56,211 bases of DNA, taken from IMG/VR virus record IMGVR_UViG_3300010354_000111, positions 1 through 56,211 of that record. The stretch is one strand, 5' to 3'. The notes under the pieces were generated by a model. It searched no databases. It saw only the letters and a list, made by a program, of their open reading frames with translations, and was not told the DNA's origin. Every line of letters begins with the position of its first letter. Position 1 is the first letter of the stretch. Position numbers and translations under genes: made by a program. Below are positions 34,301-43,904 of this stretch, piece by piece. This DNA is from a virus.

Positions 34301-35671
34301 CACAAATCCAAATGAAGGATGATTAATTAAAGCATAATTATTTTCTGTAGTATCTAGAAATTGATCTTCTATAGATAAAAAATCTTTAGATTTAGGGACT
34401 AAAATTTCAGTTGGCCCTACAGTTTCTATTACTTGTCCACCTATTACGACCTTACCAGGCAAAATATCAAATTTAGCATACGCATCATCAAAAGTAGATC
34501 CCTTTGCTGATAATCTAAAAGGTAAGATATCATAATTTCCTGATTCATCAAAAGTTCTTTCAGCTAGTATTTCTCTTAATTTAATAGGTAAAGTATCTCT
34601 TGCCTGTTCTACAAATTCTTTAATCCCCTTATCAAATCTAACGATTTCAATATGATCATCAGTAGTATCTGGTAATTTACTAGTATTTAAATCTACAACT
34701 GCAATTTCAAGAGTAACTTTTAATCTATCGGCACCTGGGGCTAAGTAATTTGAACTATAGAACGCAGGGTCCAATAAAGTTTCGTCGTCATTATAATCTA
34801 TTAAAGTTTCCACATATTTTAATATAACTGACTTAGTTGGATATGCAGTATACTTATCAGGTACTATAGACTGTTCATTTAAATCTATAAAATATCCTTT
34901 CTTGTAATAAGTACCATTTGTAACAGTAACAATATTGGTAGGAGTAGTATTTTTTCTATAAAATGATAAAGTTGTTGAAGAAGCTAAAACATCGCCTATA
35001 TTTTTATTTAATCTTATAAGAGTATCAGATACAATTTCAGTAACAACCAGCCCTTGTGTAAAGTTTGAAGACATAGATAATAATTGATCTCCTACTTTAA
35101 TAGCAGCAGATTTAGATGCTAAAAGTATTTCATTATCTTCAGCTCCAGCTGTTCCAGTACCAAAAACTATAACATCTGCCGCAGCTATTTCGGATGCAAT
35201 GAAACTAGCATTTTTTGCTATAGCGTCCGTAATGTTATTATAAAAGTACAAAGTTTCACTAGAGCCAAAATCCACAGGGCCATCTATTCTCTCCAAAGTC
35301 ATAACTAAGGTAGGAGGATCACCAACTGCAGGATCATCTGCATTGTATGTAAATTTTACTTTTCCTACAGTATTACTAGTTGCTCCTGTAATGTAAGTAT
35401 TAGCATAAGTTGTAATATTAGCACCAAGACCAGATAATTTTACTGATCTTACTTCATCATTTATTACGAAACTTATAGGATCATTAGTGACTCTACTTCC
35501 TTCACCTACAACACTATCGCCTAATCTAGTAAACTGATTATGAGTTATAGATTGAACTTGGTTAAGTTCCCTTGATTGGATAGCAACACCAGGTTTATAC
35601 AATATTCTTTGAAAATTCTTTTTGCTATCATAGTCATCATAATAGGGAAAACTTTGTAAATTGACAGTCAT
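31334..35671 (-). CDS. DUF4815 tail protein with C-terminal Hint domain (1445 aa)
   Basis: The N-terminus (NLQSFPYYDDYDSKKNFQRILYKPGVAIQSRELNQVQSI) is the DUF4815 signature of large baseplate proteins in marine T4-like phages. A long beta-rich body follows, then an Ala-rich hydrophobic stretch (about 1190-1253). At C1254 a Hint (hedgehog/intein) fold begins: CFEENSKITLANGRKKAIKDIKVGDKIL (block A), TINHPLIING (block B His) and VFNLFVDGDGTYQVNNFGTSS (block F/G). The usual terminal Asn and following Cys/Ser/Thr splice junction is absent; GTSSIWGDGG and about 65 more residues follow. So it may perform only N-S acyl shift and cleavage at C1254, or be inactive. The known class suggests self-cleavage or crosslinking, but this is not shown here. 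Confidence 0.85.
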   Translation of the reverse strand: MTVNLQSFPYYDDYDSKKNFQRILYKPGVAIQSRELNQVQSITHNQFTRLGDSVVGEGSRVTNDPISFVINDEVRSVKLSGLGANITTYANTYITGATSNTVGKVKFTYNADDPAVGDPPTLVMTLERIDGPVDFGSSETLYFYNNITDAIAKNASFIASEIAAADVIVFGTGTAGAEDNEILLASKSAAIKVGDQLLSMSSNFTQGLVVTEIVSDTLIRLNKNIGDVLASSTTLSFYRKNTTPTNIVTVTNGTYYKKGYFIDLNEQSIVPDKYTAYPTKSVILKYVETLIDYNDDETLLDPAFYSSNYLAPGADRLKVTLEIAVVDLNTSKLPDTTDDHIEIVRFDKGIKEFVEQARDTLPIKLREILAERTFDESGNYDILPFRLSAKGSTFDDAYAKFDILPGKVVIGGQVIETVGPTEILVPKSKDFLSIEDQFLDTTENNYALINHPSFGFVDQSSIRLYDTLEAHSTTDRTAMSTSTRVGGVIVKHIVYDGGEGNNRRYRLYWYYTYLEANRDWKNVKSLIGVNSPFTSAENNLGTYSTPTFFANVNTTFGLDANNLLKVYDAGTKEQAFYPITSNYLKDVNNIRIYYNKTYENRTVSASTVTITLTGDEEFVGSGTLSNAVKRQYYMIIVRSSSSGTLSAGQPVDVDNIIMDLDATKKQLTLTFSTLLVTGSVDVNAVIYNSEFPRSTKTLVTNTPVKAEIIGSNTPIDLYIADIYRFNGIYKIGSNTYHGSYTTTNSYVTNDIVVSNGLVYQALSGSTNVPVSNTSVWFKIPKENSLLYDTFNGQYDAYIVTGSLTYKGNINTYNPGNVVVILDYFNSNRTGVVDFTSYPASIQNNIPYFRSALNGAVYNMRNYLDFRPIKNNTSNASLMYNGINTPRPNPVLPNALQVDYDYYVPRIDRLYVQNRAVSKDRDGYNFYLDKGVPSLVPNASKDISGRDQQLIATLVVPPFTQSAFDIKIYYNDSPRYTMKKIENLDTRLGSLERRVKKQGLDIIALNNQVFEGGSQANLYFKTGILVDDFTGYASNDIRNPFSTCIPTQGELLPAFSAAAFSLYSTSAPDFSIKTDLLTFNQTGEETFIQQVENTVTSAGGGPDRVTPNPGGVQPPGVVAYSNPVLLASGLYRGYEFGKGLIFGKDSADGVQIVDRSAEAAAQAELTLSQPGGVLDPFNAGGVAFDASAAALAATADYALLGVSLTAAEAAAIAAASEFSVAYGAVAVAETSFAAAAWAGIVEGAAFLTAVLFGLCFEENSKITLANGRKKAIKDIKVGDKILNHDGTKINTVKFKVKSVFTGELVSPNKTKPFGTINHPLIINGEYYSYEPNEIPRKMPWIKNVKPLSVYKKSLVQNKDVFNLFVDGDGTYQVNNFGTSSIWGDGGALFRGINEKIITTEEALEILSAVIQGQKMDMYLWYITNKLANTYDSMKLKNYFDMLLNRK

Positions 35672-35685
35672 TTTTTATCCTACTG

Positions 35686-37341
35686 TTAAAATTCTATAAC
35701 TATATGAATGTTTTCTGCTTGATCGTTGGAACGGGAAATTTTACTACGATTTTCTATGTACAAAATTTTTCCCGTATCCTTTGATACCTCAGGTTGAGAT
35801 ATACTTAAAATTCTTCCAGATGCTCCGGATTTAACACCTGTTATTCTCTCGCCTACACAAAAATCAGTATTTCCAGTTAATACTTGAGGAGGTAGCACAT
35901 ATCTAACAATAACGTTAGGCGATTGGACATTTGCACTTAAAACATAAGCATTACTGAAACCTATATTACCAGTGATTCTTTCATCATTTACAAATGTGCC
36001 TGCTAATAATTGGCAATTTACTGTATATGCCGCATCCAAAGTAATAGTATTAGCAACTAAACCATTTGGTGTTTTTGGATTTTTTATTAATCCTATTTTT
36101 CTATAATCATTAACTACAGGGAAATCGCCTCCTCCCTCCGCATAATTTAATCTACTGTTAATCATTACATATCGAGCACCTAATGTTTCATAAAGATCTC
36201 TTCCATGTCCTAATACTGGACTAAGTATTGGGACTAGGTTAGCATTGAATCCCCCACCCGATACTATGGCTTTAGCATTAGTATATCCGACACCTGCTGT
36301 AATTATATTAACACCTGTTATAGCATTAGAAACTACTATAGGCGTACCTGAAAATCCCGTACCATCACCCAATATTTGTAATGTTGCATTTTCAGGATAA
36401 CCTGCACCAGCATCTGCTATATCAAAACTATTGATTGTACCACCGATAGCATTATTAAAAACATCATTATCTATAGATACTGGCATATATTCTAGTGTTA
36501 AGAACTTTAATATATCTGCATCACTTAAGGAATAGATATATTTCCATTTATATCCATCAGATGTTTGAAATATATTTATGGATGTGCCACCGGGTTTAGA
36601 TGTTGATATTGCTCCATTATTATTATCAATACAAAGATAAACTTGATATTGTGGTAAAACTAGAACATAAAACGGATGATTAAGAAGATTGGCATTTTTA
36701 TCACTATATCTCGAATATGCTGTACCTGTTGCCCAATCATATCTTGGAACAACTAGTTTAACATCCCCTGGACTTATTTTTTTCATGGCAATCATTTCTT
36801 GCCATGCTTCTTTTTCTGCAGCAGAACAATTTATAATGTCTGGAATATCATAAGTAGCAGGATCATCTGAAGTAACAGTGACAGTATATGTTCTTATATT
36901 ACTACCTACATAACTATTAGCTGACGTAAAAGCTATAGTGTAGGTATATGTGCCCTCGTATATAAAAAATTGATTAGTATCCGTATTGGATCCGAGAGAA
37001 TCTAATCTATAAATGTCAGTTTGAGGATCTGGAGAAAATGCGCCTATAGGTCCAGTTTTTGTAACTGTCACATTAGAATTAGGTGGGCCACCAGTCACTC
37101 TCACTCGTATATCATTAAATGGGGCTATTGAATAGACGCCTCTACCTGTAGTAATCGGATTAACTACAGGATCAAATAAATTACCAGAGGGAACACTTAC
37201 GTCAGTATTTTGAATTGCTGGCCAAGTAAGAGACCTACCAACAAAGGCATAAATTTTGGTATTTGCTTCATCAACAACCGAATTGACAAACTCTTGTGCT
37301 GTTGCTACTCTAAAATTAGTTGTTAATAATTGTTGAGCCAT
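35686..37341 (-). CDS. gp8: Baseplate wedge protein gp8
   Basis: gp8 is part of the T4 baseplate wedge. The 551-residue product is longer than T4 gp8 (334), as in marine relatives. It starts LTTNFRVATAQEFVNSVVDEANTKIYAFVGRSLTWP, then has an inserted Ig-like segment (TGPIGAFSPDP, YTITVTSDD), the conserved YQVYLCIDNNNGAISTSKPGGTSINIFQTSDGYKWKYIYSLSDADILKFLT block, and the RYVMINSRLNYAEGGGDFPVVNDYRKIGLIKNP block, which are the gp8 hallmarks. The middle insert is the main difference from T4. Confidence 0.88.
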   Translation of the reverse strand: MAQQLLTTNFRVATAQEFVNSVVDEANTKIYAFVGRSLTWPAIQNTDVSVPSGNLFDPVVNPITTGRGVYSIAPFNDIRVRVTGGPPNSNVTVTKTGPIGAFSPDPQTDIYRLDSLGSNTDTNQFFIYEGTYTYTIAFTSANSYVGSNIRTYTVTVTSDDPATYDIPDIINCSAAEKEAWQEMIAMKKISPGDVKLVVPRYDWATGTAYSRYSDKNANLLNHPFYVLVLPQYQVYLCIDNNNGAISTSKPGGTSINIFQTSDGYKWKYIYSLSDADILKFLTLEYMPVSIDNDVFNNAIGGTINSFDIADAGAGYPENATLQILGDGTGFSGTPIVVSNAITGVNIITAGVGYTNAKAIVSGGGFNANLVPILSPVLGHGRDLYETLGARYVMINSRLNYAEGGGDFPVVNDYRKIGLIKNPKTPNGLVANTITLDAAYTVNCQLLAGTFVNDERITGNIGFSNAYVLSANVQSPNVIVRYVLPPQVLTGNTDFCVGERITGVKSGASGRILSISQPEVSKDTGKILYIENRSKISRSNDQAENIHIVIEF

Positions 37342-37364
37342 GTATTTTCCAGTATTATCAATAT

Positions 37365-38972
37365 TTATAGGGTATTGAATATGATCATTACTGTATCAGT
37401 AGTGAAGGGATAAGTGAACCCTAATTTGGAAAAGAAAATACTTTCACGATCAATAGAATATTCTGCAAGATCTACATCTGCAGTCAATCCAAAGTAATCA
37501 TAAACTTCAGATTTTCCAGTAGTATTCGCCCTAATAGATTTAGTGGTATCAATAAGTATTTCACCGAAAACTTCAAAGGAAGCTGGATGAATTGTAGACC
37601 TTAAAGGATTTCTCCAGTTATCCACAGTAACCGGAGATTTTATAACATAAGAAAATGGTTGATAGTATAGTAACTGAGGATCGTTGCTATCAGGTAAGGC
37701 ACCTTGAATGTAATATGACCCTGAAGGTTGACCCTTATTTTTTACATAAAATCCTTCAGAAGTTCTGACTATACCAAGTATAGCTTGAATGTTTGCATAA
37801 CCAGCATAACTTAAATTGGCTTTTAATGAAGTATTAGCAACACCATTTAATACAAATCTAAATCTATTATCATCTAGTACGGAAGAAACAACTAATGAAT
37901 TTGAAGTATTATTGACAGCACTTGTCACATTCCCATAAAGATAAACCTGAGCATTTTTAAATCTAGATAATCCGTGTTCTGTAGTAGATGAAAATGTAGC
38001 AACATTGGATACTACAGTTACATTGCCTGTAATGATTTTCGAGGGATTAGATAATACAACAGAAGTAAGTGATGTAAATGTTGGATTAGTAGTAGTGAAT
38101 CCAGGATAATAACCACTATTAAGTATTTTAAAACTTCTTAATCCACCTGTTTTATCTACATTAGTTATATTAACCTTAGCACCAAAAAATGAAATTGTAT
38201 CTGATGTTTGATAACCTACACCTTTATCAACTATATTTAATCTTACCAATTGATATTGACTATTGGTAAAACTTTTAGAATCTATGGACGATACTATACG
38301 TTCACGTCTAAAAGTTCCCACTACATTTTCTATATAAAGTTCATAAACATCCTCTGTAACAGGAGATATAGTACCATTAACTACATCTTCTCTGTCATTT
38401 GGATTTATTTTAAGAACATTATTTACTATAGCAGTGGCCTTGGAACTTATTCCAAGTATTTTTGTATTTACATAACTATAAACATTTGTACCATTTTCTG
38501 GAGTGACTAAAATTGTTGTATATTTTTTCCAAACTCCGTCAGATGGTTTAATAATATAATCGCCCGGATAAAAGAAGTCTATTTCTACATCATACAATGC
38601 TCTAAAAAATAATTTAGCAGCTTCTTCTGATCCTTTAGTTTTATAAAGATCTCTGAATCTTTTTAGAAAAAATCTATCATTGGTAGCTAAGTTTCTAGGT
38701 ATATCGTATCCATAATTTCTATAAAAAGTTTCTATTAAAGAAAAATTATCATTATCAATTGTCAAATCGATATCTGAATACTTTTTAGCATTTTGTAAAA
38801 CTTCTACAGGCCTTGTTTCTTGTTCTAAAAACTTATAAAACGCTTCAATAAAGTTTATGAATTTTTTATAGGTAGGAGTTTCTTGATTAGAAGAGGAAAC
38901 GTAATCTCCTCTTATGAAATCTGGTAATTGACTTACTACTAATGAGGAAACGTTACTTTCTAATTTAGGCAT
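37365..38972 (-). CDS. Conserved baseplate wedge-type protein (535 aa)
   Basis: The first 140 residues form a helical domain (PTYKKFINFIEAFYKFLEQETRPVEVLQNAKKYSDIDLT, then FRDLYKTKGSEEAAKLFFRALYDVEIDFFYPGDYIIKPSDGVWKK) that is widely conserved in marine T4-like phages at this position between gp6 and gp8. The rest is beta-rich. T4 has gp7 between gp6 and gp8; this protein holds the same place but is half the length of gp7 (1032) and not clearly homologous by eye. It may be the functional gp7 counterpart. It overlaps gp6 by 8 bases. Confidence 0.75.
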   Translation of the reverse strand: MPKLESNVSSLVVSQLPDFIRGDYVSSSNQETPTYKKFINFIEAFYKFLEQETRPVEVLQNAKKYSDIDLTIDNDNFSLIETFYRNYGYDIPRNLATNDRFFLKRFRDLYKTKGSEEAAKLFFRALYDVEIDFFYPGDYIIKPSDGVWKKYTTILVTPENGTNVYSYVNTKILGISSKATAIVNNVLKINPNDREDVVNGTISPVTEDVYELYIENVVGTFRRERIVSSIDSKSFTNSQYQLVRLNIVDKGVGYQTSDTISFFGAKVNITNVDKTGGLRSFKILNSGYYPGFTTTNPTFTSLTSVVLSNPSKIITGNVTVVSNVATFSSTTEHGLSRFKNAQVYLYGNVTSAVNNTSNSLVVSSVLDDNRFRFVLNGVANTSLKANLSYAGYANIQAILGIVRTSEGFYVKNKGQPSGSYYIQGALPDSNDPQLLYYQPFSYVIKSPVTVDNWRNPLRSTIHPASFEVFGEILIDTTKSIRANTTGKSEVYDYFGLTADVDLAEYSIDRESIFFSKLGFTYPFTTDTVMIIFNTL

Positions 38973-40833
38973 TTACTGGATACACGTTGACATCTAGCCC
39001 TTTTGTCCTATTTACTATTGGATTTGATGTACTATCATCAAGTAACAGAATTTGATTTCTGTTGACAGTAACATCTAAATAAGAATTTTGAGGGGCTACC
39101 ATAATTCTTAAATCCGTAGAATCATCATAAAAACCTGTAACATTTAAGGTGGGAATTGAAACAGTTCCTGCACCATAATCTATAGTTCCAAAACTATCTT
39201 TAACAACTGCATTTGTAATTGGATTTATTAATTTTATTATGCCTGCACCTGAATAATTTGGAAGACTATCAGTAGGATAATCCTTCATTATTACAGGATA
39301 AACTACATTTTCTATAGTAATAGCAAATCTCGTACTTTCTAAACTACCAGGTAATAATCCAACATAAAATTTTAATGAATCATCATCGCTAAAAATTAAA
39401 TCTGTAGACAGAGCAGGAATTATTCTTTTTTGTATTTTAAGAGAAATAAGATTCCCTACTATAGAATCCTCAGATTCATCTATTAGTTTAGATAATTTTG
39501 AAAAGACAAAGTCTTGGTCAAATCTTTTTAAATTATTGTTAAAATAGTTGTTTATGGATTCCAATACTAGTTGTTTTATATCATCTGATGTTAATGAAGT
39601 AAGTTTAAAATTATATTTCACATTAACCATCAAATTAATATAGAAATACTCTGGATCTACATATTCTGGTGTCACAGACAATATTTTCTTTTGCTTCAAG
39701 TAATTAGAGATATTATTTTTAATATCCTCAGTGATAGTGAATCCAGTAGCAGGACTTAAAGCAATAATTACTTTACCGTATTTTTTCGGAATATTTTCCT
39801 CCCCACCCCAAACTGAAATAGAATCAATAAGAGCAGGATAATACGTATCTATTAGTACTTTATAATCATCTGCTGTAACAGCTCTATTTTGAGAAGAATT
39901 AAACTTTGGAGCATTAAATTTTATTTCAGTTATCGTCTCTCTATTAGCTCCGTAATTTGAATTAATAGATGTAACTATATTAGTAATCCCACCGCCACCA
40001 ACCGTTGCAGAGGTTGTAAAATTTTGTGTAATAAGACTGGAAACATTACAATCAGATCCATTACTTATTAGATATTGTACCTTGACCAGATTACCGTTAA
40101 CTAATTTTTTCCCTAAAACGCCATCGCCAAAAATTAATTGAAATTTCCCTGTAGGGGATTCTTCGATATAATATACTTTAGAATCTCCATTAATATCAAC
40201 CACGTCATCTGCGAATTCAAATGTGGTAGTAGTTGTATCAGTATTAGAATTTTGTACTGTTACAACTAATGAAGTTGTATCTATATTCTCATTGGGAATT
40301 TCGTATTTTTCCCCTGGACCAGGATTATTGACTCTAAAGATGTATTCTAAAGGTATTCCTTCCAATATTTCTACATCATTAAATTCATAAACTCCAGACA
40401 CTGGTACAATAGTTTTAGGTTGTACATTTACAAAAGTATATGATACATTGTTAATTATAGTATTAAAAGCGGTATACTTATCTAGTGTAAGGGAAGTTGG
40501 ATTTCCTGACGGAGCACTAACAGTGAACCCTATAGTAGCTCTCGCACTTCTTACTGATCTAGGTGTATATCCGAGATGTTTAGCAATGGACACTGCTGAT
40601 TCTCTTTTAACTGCAGAATCTAAAAACATTTCATTCATTAGCATATTGGCATAATAACCATTATAATGCGTATTATATGCAAGTAAATCTAATAGAACAG
40701 ATAAAGCAGAGCCGCTAAAATCATAATCTGTAAATACTAGATCTCCATTACTGTCCCTATAATTCTTCAGAAAGGTTTTTAGATTTTCTTTAATACTATC
40801 GAAATCTAAATCTGAAATCTTAAGATTGGCCAT
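38965..40833 (-). CDS. gp6: Baseplate wedge protein gp6
   Basis: gp6 forms the ring that links wedges in the T4 baseplate. The 622-residue product (T4: 660) begins DLDFDSIKENLKTFLKNYRDSNGDLVFTDYDFSGSALSVLLDLLAYNTHYNGYYANMLMNEMFLDSAVKRESAVSIAKHLGYTPRSVRSA, an unmistakable gp6 block. Later come QLIFGDGVLGKKLVNGNLVKVQYLISNGSDCN and NRAVTADDYKVLIDTYYPALIDSISVWGGEE, the baseplate-J-like core. It is co-directional with gp25, which it follows by a one-base overlap. Confidence 0.96.
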   Translation of the reverse strand: MANLKISDLDFDSIKENLKTFLKNYRDSNGDLVFTDYDFSGSALSVLLDLLAYNTHYNGYYANMLMNEMFLDSAVKRESAVSIAKHLGYTPRSVRSARATIGFTVSAPSGNPTSLTLDKYTAFNTIINNVSYTFVNVQPKTIVPVSGVYEFNDVEILEGIPLEYIFRVNNPGPGEKYEIPNENIDTTSLVVTVQNSNTDTTTTTFEFADDVVDINGDSKVYYIEESPTGKFQLIFGDGVLGKKLVNGNLVKVQYLISNGSDCNVSSLITQNFTTSATVGGGGITNIVTSINSNYGANRETITEIKFNAPKFNSSQNRAVTADDYKVLIDTYYPALIDSISVWGGEENIPKKYGKVIIALSPATGFTITEDIKNNISNYLKQKKILSVTPEYVDPEYFYINLMVNVKYNFKLTSLTSDDIKQLVLESINNYFNNNLKRFDQDFVFSKLSKLIDESEDSIVGNLISLKIQKRIIPALSTDLIFSDDDSLKFYVGLLPGSLESTRFAITIENVVYPVIMKDYPTDSLPNYSGAGIIKLINPITNAVVKDSFGTIDYGAGTVSIPTLNVTGFYDDSTDLRIMVAPQNSYLDVTVNRNQILLLDDSTSNPIVNRTKGLDVNVYPVNA

Positions 40834-41234
40834 TATCTTGCTCTACTTAATGTTGTTAATACAGTTATGGGCAAATCTATATTTCTAGGAGTAAAAATTA
40901 TTTCTACACTTAATCCGTTTTCATCTACACTTTCGAAAACATTTACTGATATAATTCTAACTCTAGGTTCAAATCTTTCTATAACATTTCTGACTGTTCT
41001 TTCAGCAGCAGCTTTGACAGCAGGAGAAAAGTTTTCAAATAATAATGAATAAATTTGGCATCCAAGTTCTGGTTGAAAAGGTCTTTCATAGTTCTTAGTC
41101 AAAACTAGATTTCTTACGGAAGCTTTTATAGCTTCAAAATCAAAGTTTCTATTCACATCTTTAGTATAAGGATGCGATTCAAATAATAAATCTAAATCAG
41201 AATATTCCCTAGATTTTCTATTTACAGTTGCCAT
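40833..41234 (-). CDS. gp25: Baseplate wedge protein gp25 (GPW/gp25 family)
   Basis: gp25 starts sheath polymerisation and is part of the core of every contractile baseplate. The 133-residue product (T4: 132) shows EYSDLDLLFESHPYTKDVNRNFDFEAIKASVRNLVLTKNYERPFQPELGCQIYSLLFE, the EPR-like core motif typical of the family, then AERTVRNVIERFEPRVRIISVNV. Although called lysozyme-like in older databases, no catalytic residues are expected. A variant late promoter may lie at 41247. Confidence 0.96.
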   Translation of the reverse strand: MATVNRKSREYSDLDLLFESHPYTKDVNRNFDFEAIKASVRNLVLTKNYERPFQPELGCQIYSLLFENFSPAVKAAAERTVRNVIERFEPRVRIISVNVFESVDENGLSVEIIFTPRNIDLPITVLTTLSRAR

Positions 41235-41246
41235 TTGAGCCCTAAT

Positions 41247-41254
41247 TATTTATT
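41247..41254 (-). promoter_or_regulatory. Possible late promoter upstream of gp25 (one mismatch)
   Basis: The minus strand reads AATAAATA, one base from the T4 late consensus, 13 bases from the gp25 ATG and in the 18-base gap after gp5. In AT-rich DNA this may be chance. Confidence 0.35.
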
Positions 41255-43904
41255 ATGCTTGATTTGCGAGTTGATTTCTATGAGTAACCACATGATTCAT
41301 CAATGTTCCTACTCGCATAGCTCTTGTTTTATTAGATTTATCAAAAGCGATATGTATCCAAGATATAACTATAGTACCTCTTCTTTCATATTCAAGTAAT
41401 AACTGTGCATGAGGTATATTCTTTTCAATCCATTTAGCTACTTCAAAATATTGAGGATAGCTCCTAGAATTGAATTGCATATCCGCTGCCATACCTCTAG
41501 CGTGATCCTCTTCTCTAACTACAATTTCCCTTCCGTTCCTATCTTTAATTTTTCTGCCGTCTACTCTAAAACAACTAGTAACAATCATATCTGCATATTT
41601 TGCCTTTATAGGTTCTAGACAAACCTCAGCTAGATATTTCATATTACATAATATTTCTCCTCGAGAAATACCCTTTTGCGCTACAAGAGTGTTTTTAAAT
41701 AGTAAAGACGATAAAGTATAATTTTTAGATAAAATTATAGATGAAGGAAAATTATTTTGCCTATCAAACTCTAAAAAATCATTACAACTGAAATTTCTTG
41801 TATTTCTCTGTGGACTTGTTGCAGCAGATGTTTCACTAACATAGATAGAGGTGTCATTTATAATTTCTTGTATTAATCTATCTGTTCTATAACTAACTGC
41901 TTCAGGAGAAGTAGACGTAATAGGATCATCATTCAAAAAGGTTTTTTCGTCTGTTTCGTTCTTCACTTTATCTGGTTTGTCAACAATAGTAGGAAATTCT
42001 TTACTTGGAGGAGTAGAAACAGGCAAGTTAATTTCTGAAATAGCTGTAGCCCCCATTTTTGTTTTTATTACAGATGCATCCATCCTTAACTCGAAACCAC
42101 CATTTATACTAGTGCTATCTAATGATTGCATCGCTAGTTTTCTTTTAGATTTTATTGTCACATCATTACTGCTTGAATATAGATTAAGATCTTTGCCCTG
42201 CAGTTTAGTGTTTCCACCTGATGTCATATTCAATGCAGTCTTACCAGAAATATTCACTACATCTGCTACTAAATCTAATGACTCAGCCGCTTGTACACTC
42301 ATACTACCATTGCTAATTACAGTAGCAGTTCCTAATACTTGTATATCAGCATTGTTTTTAACAAGCAGTTTACTAGAACCATCTACTGTAATATTTTGCC
42401 CACCTCTTATATAAGTATAACTATTGTTATCTACTAATTCAAAAGAATCACCTATAGTTTTTCTTACCGATGTGCCATTTACATCTAATTCTATAAAAGT
42501 ACCAGACTTATGATATAGATTTATTCTTTCATGCCCTGGCGTATTATCAAACTCTAGTAAATGCCCGGCTTCAGTTTCAACTACGTGGTTATAAGGATAC
42601 TTAGCAGAGTAGGGAGATTTTGGTTGTTCCCATACTTTACTAGAATTTGCTAAATTCACATCAGTTGATCTATACCATTCTTTATTCACTAATGAAGGAT
42701 GTGTCAATCCTCTTGCTAACTTATTTGTGTCAGGTGATCCATAATAATCCAAGGTAGGATACACTTTATTTGGATCAGCAAATCCTTGTCTATCTAACAA
42801 TTCTTTATTGGTAGCAACTGTAGATTCAGATGATCCTGTATCAGTTTCGGATTGGGGTTCTTCACCACTTCCTCCTACTGCTCGACTAGCTGCAGTATAA
42901 AATTTTGATCTTGGAGTACCGTTTCCGTCAACACTATCTAAACCCCTTGCTAAATTTACGGCTGCCCCTGCACCACCGTTATGAGCAGCAGCTAATAAAC
43001 CCGCTACTTTTTCTGCAGTATCAGATGTTGTGATAATACCTTTACTTTTCAGTATATTATAATTTCTTTCCAATAACTGAAACATTATTGATTCTTGAGC
43101 AGTGCCATTATTAATATAGGCGTCTAAAGAATTTAGACCATTTTTATTTTCCCAATTAGAAGCCTTTAAAAGATTAGTATTATCATAATTTTGTCTTTTA
43201 TTGCCTAAATTTTTAACATACCCTAAATCTATTAATGCTGCATATCCAAATTGATACTTACCCCAATAATTTGAAGAATTATATGCTCCATAAAATTGAG
43301 AAGAATTAGCATCGCTTCTTGATAATATATCTTTATAATTTAATTTAGTATAAACTGCTGTTCCTGTTCCAGAAGAAGATTCTATTTTAGCGATAGCATT
43401 CATCATACTTTTTATCTGACTTGGAGTCAAAGGAGGTAAACTATTTCTAATAGTGTCCTTTGTTGCGCTGTCATTATTTTTAGATGTTTCAATTACAATC
43501 GGTTCGTTACTAGAATCTCTGACGATTTCGCCGTCTTGCGATCGTAAATAACTATCATTCTGAGCTTTTGATTCCTCAATTTTTCTAGTTTCAGTCGCAC
43601 CCTTTGTCTTATTTTTGCCTGCTATAGTTCCCATCATTATGGGCTGCTGCATATCCTCGCCATCTAAAAACCAACCTACGACCCAAGTACCTTCTAATGG
43701 ACCTATAGGTGTGGATCCTTTACCTGATATAGCAGCAGATGTGATAGGTTGTAAAGGTAAAGCCCAAGGTAAATCTTTTGTAGGCAACTCTACAGGATCC
43801 TCAGTATGATAACCAAAGATCCTTACTTTACATCTACCGAGTTGTTCAGGATCATCTCTGTCCTCTACAACTCCTATCCACCATGTACCCTTATGTCCAA
43901 TCAT
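41253..43904 (-). CDS. gp5: Baseplate hub spike gp5 with lysozyme-type and M15 peptidase domains
   Basis: gp5 is the membrane-piercing hub spike that also opens the cell wall. The 883-residue product has an N-terminal OB-fold (WWIGVVEDRDDPEQLGRCKVRIFGYHT to about 97). Residues 155-345 look like a transglycosylase/lysozyme-type domain (candidate catalytic E175 in IAKIESSSG; YWGKYQFGYAALIDLGYV; AGLLAAAHNGGAGAAVN). A triple-stranded beta-helix needle follows (about 440-640). The C-terminal domain carries M15 D-Ala-D-Ala carboxypeptidase/VanY-type zinc motifs: SCFRVDG, HARGMAAD (H801, D808) and WIHIAF (H851). T4 gp5 has only one lysozyme domain and no M15 domain. It overlaps the gp27-like gene by 14 bases. 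Confidence 0.9.
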   Translation of the reverse strand: MIGHKGTWWIGVVEDRDDPEQLGRCKVRIFGYHTEDPVELPTKDLPWALPLQPITSAAISGKGSTPIGPLEGTWVVGWFLDGEDMQQPIMMGTIAGKNKTKGATETRKIEESKAQNDSYLRSQDGEIVRDSSNEPIVIETSKNNDSATKDTIRNSLPPLTPSQIKSMMNAIAKIESSSGTGTAVYTKLNYKDILSRSDANSSQFYGAYNSSNYWGKYQFGYAALIDLGYVKNLGNKRQNYDNTNLLKASNWENKNGLNSLDAYINNGTAQESIMFQLLERNYNILKSKGIITTSDTAEKVAGLLAAAHNGGAGAAVNLARGLDSVDGNGTPRSKFYTAASRAVGGSGEEPQSETDTGSSESTVATNKELLDRQGFADPNKVYPTLDYYGSPDTNKLARGLTHPSLVNKEWYRSTDVNLANSSKVWEQPKSPYSAKYPYNHVVETEAGHLLEFDNTPGHERINLYHKSGTFIELDVNGTSVRKTIGDSFELVDNNSYTYIRGGQNITVDGSSKLLVKNNADIQVLGTATVISNGSMSVQAAESLDLVADVVNISGKTALNMTSGGNTKLQGKDLNLYSSSNDVTIKSKRKLAMQSLDSTSINGGFELRMDASVIKTKMGATAISEINLPVSTPPSKEFPTIVDKPDKVKNETDEKTFLNDDPITSTSPEAVSYRTDRLIQEIINDTSIYVSETSAATSPQRNTRNFSCNDFLEFDRQNNFPSSIILSKNYTLSSLLFKNTLVAQKGISRGEILCNMKYLAEVCLEPIKAKYADMIVTSCFRVDGRKIKDRNGREIVVREEDHARGMAADMQFNSRSYPQYFEVAKWIEKNIPHAQLLLEYERRGTIVISWIHIAFDKSNKTRAMRVGTLMNHVVTHRNQLANQA

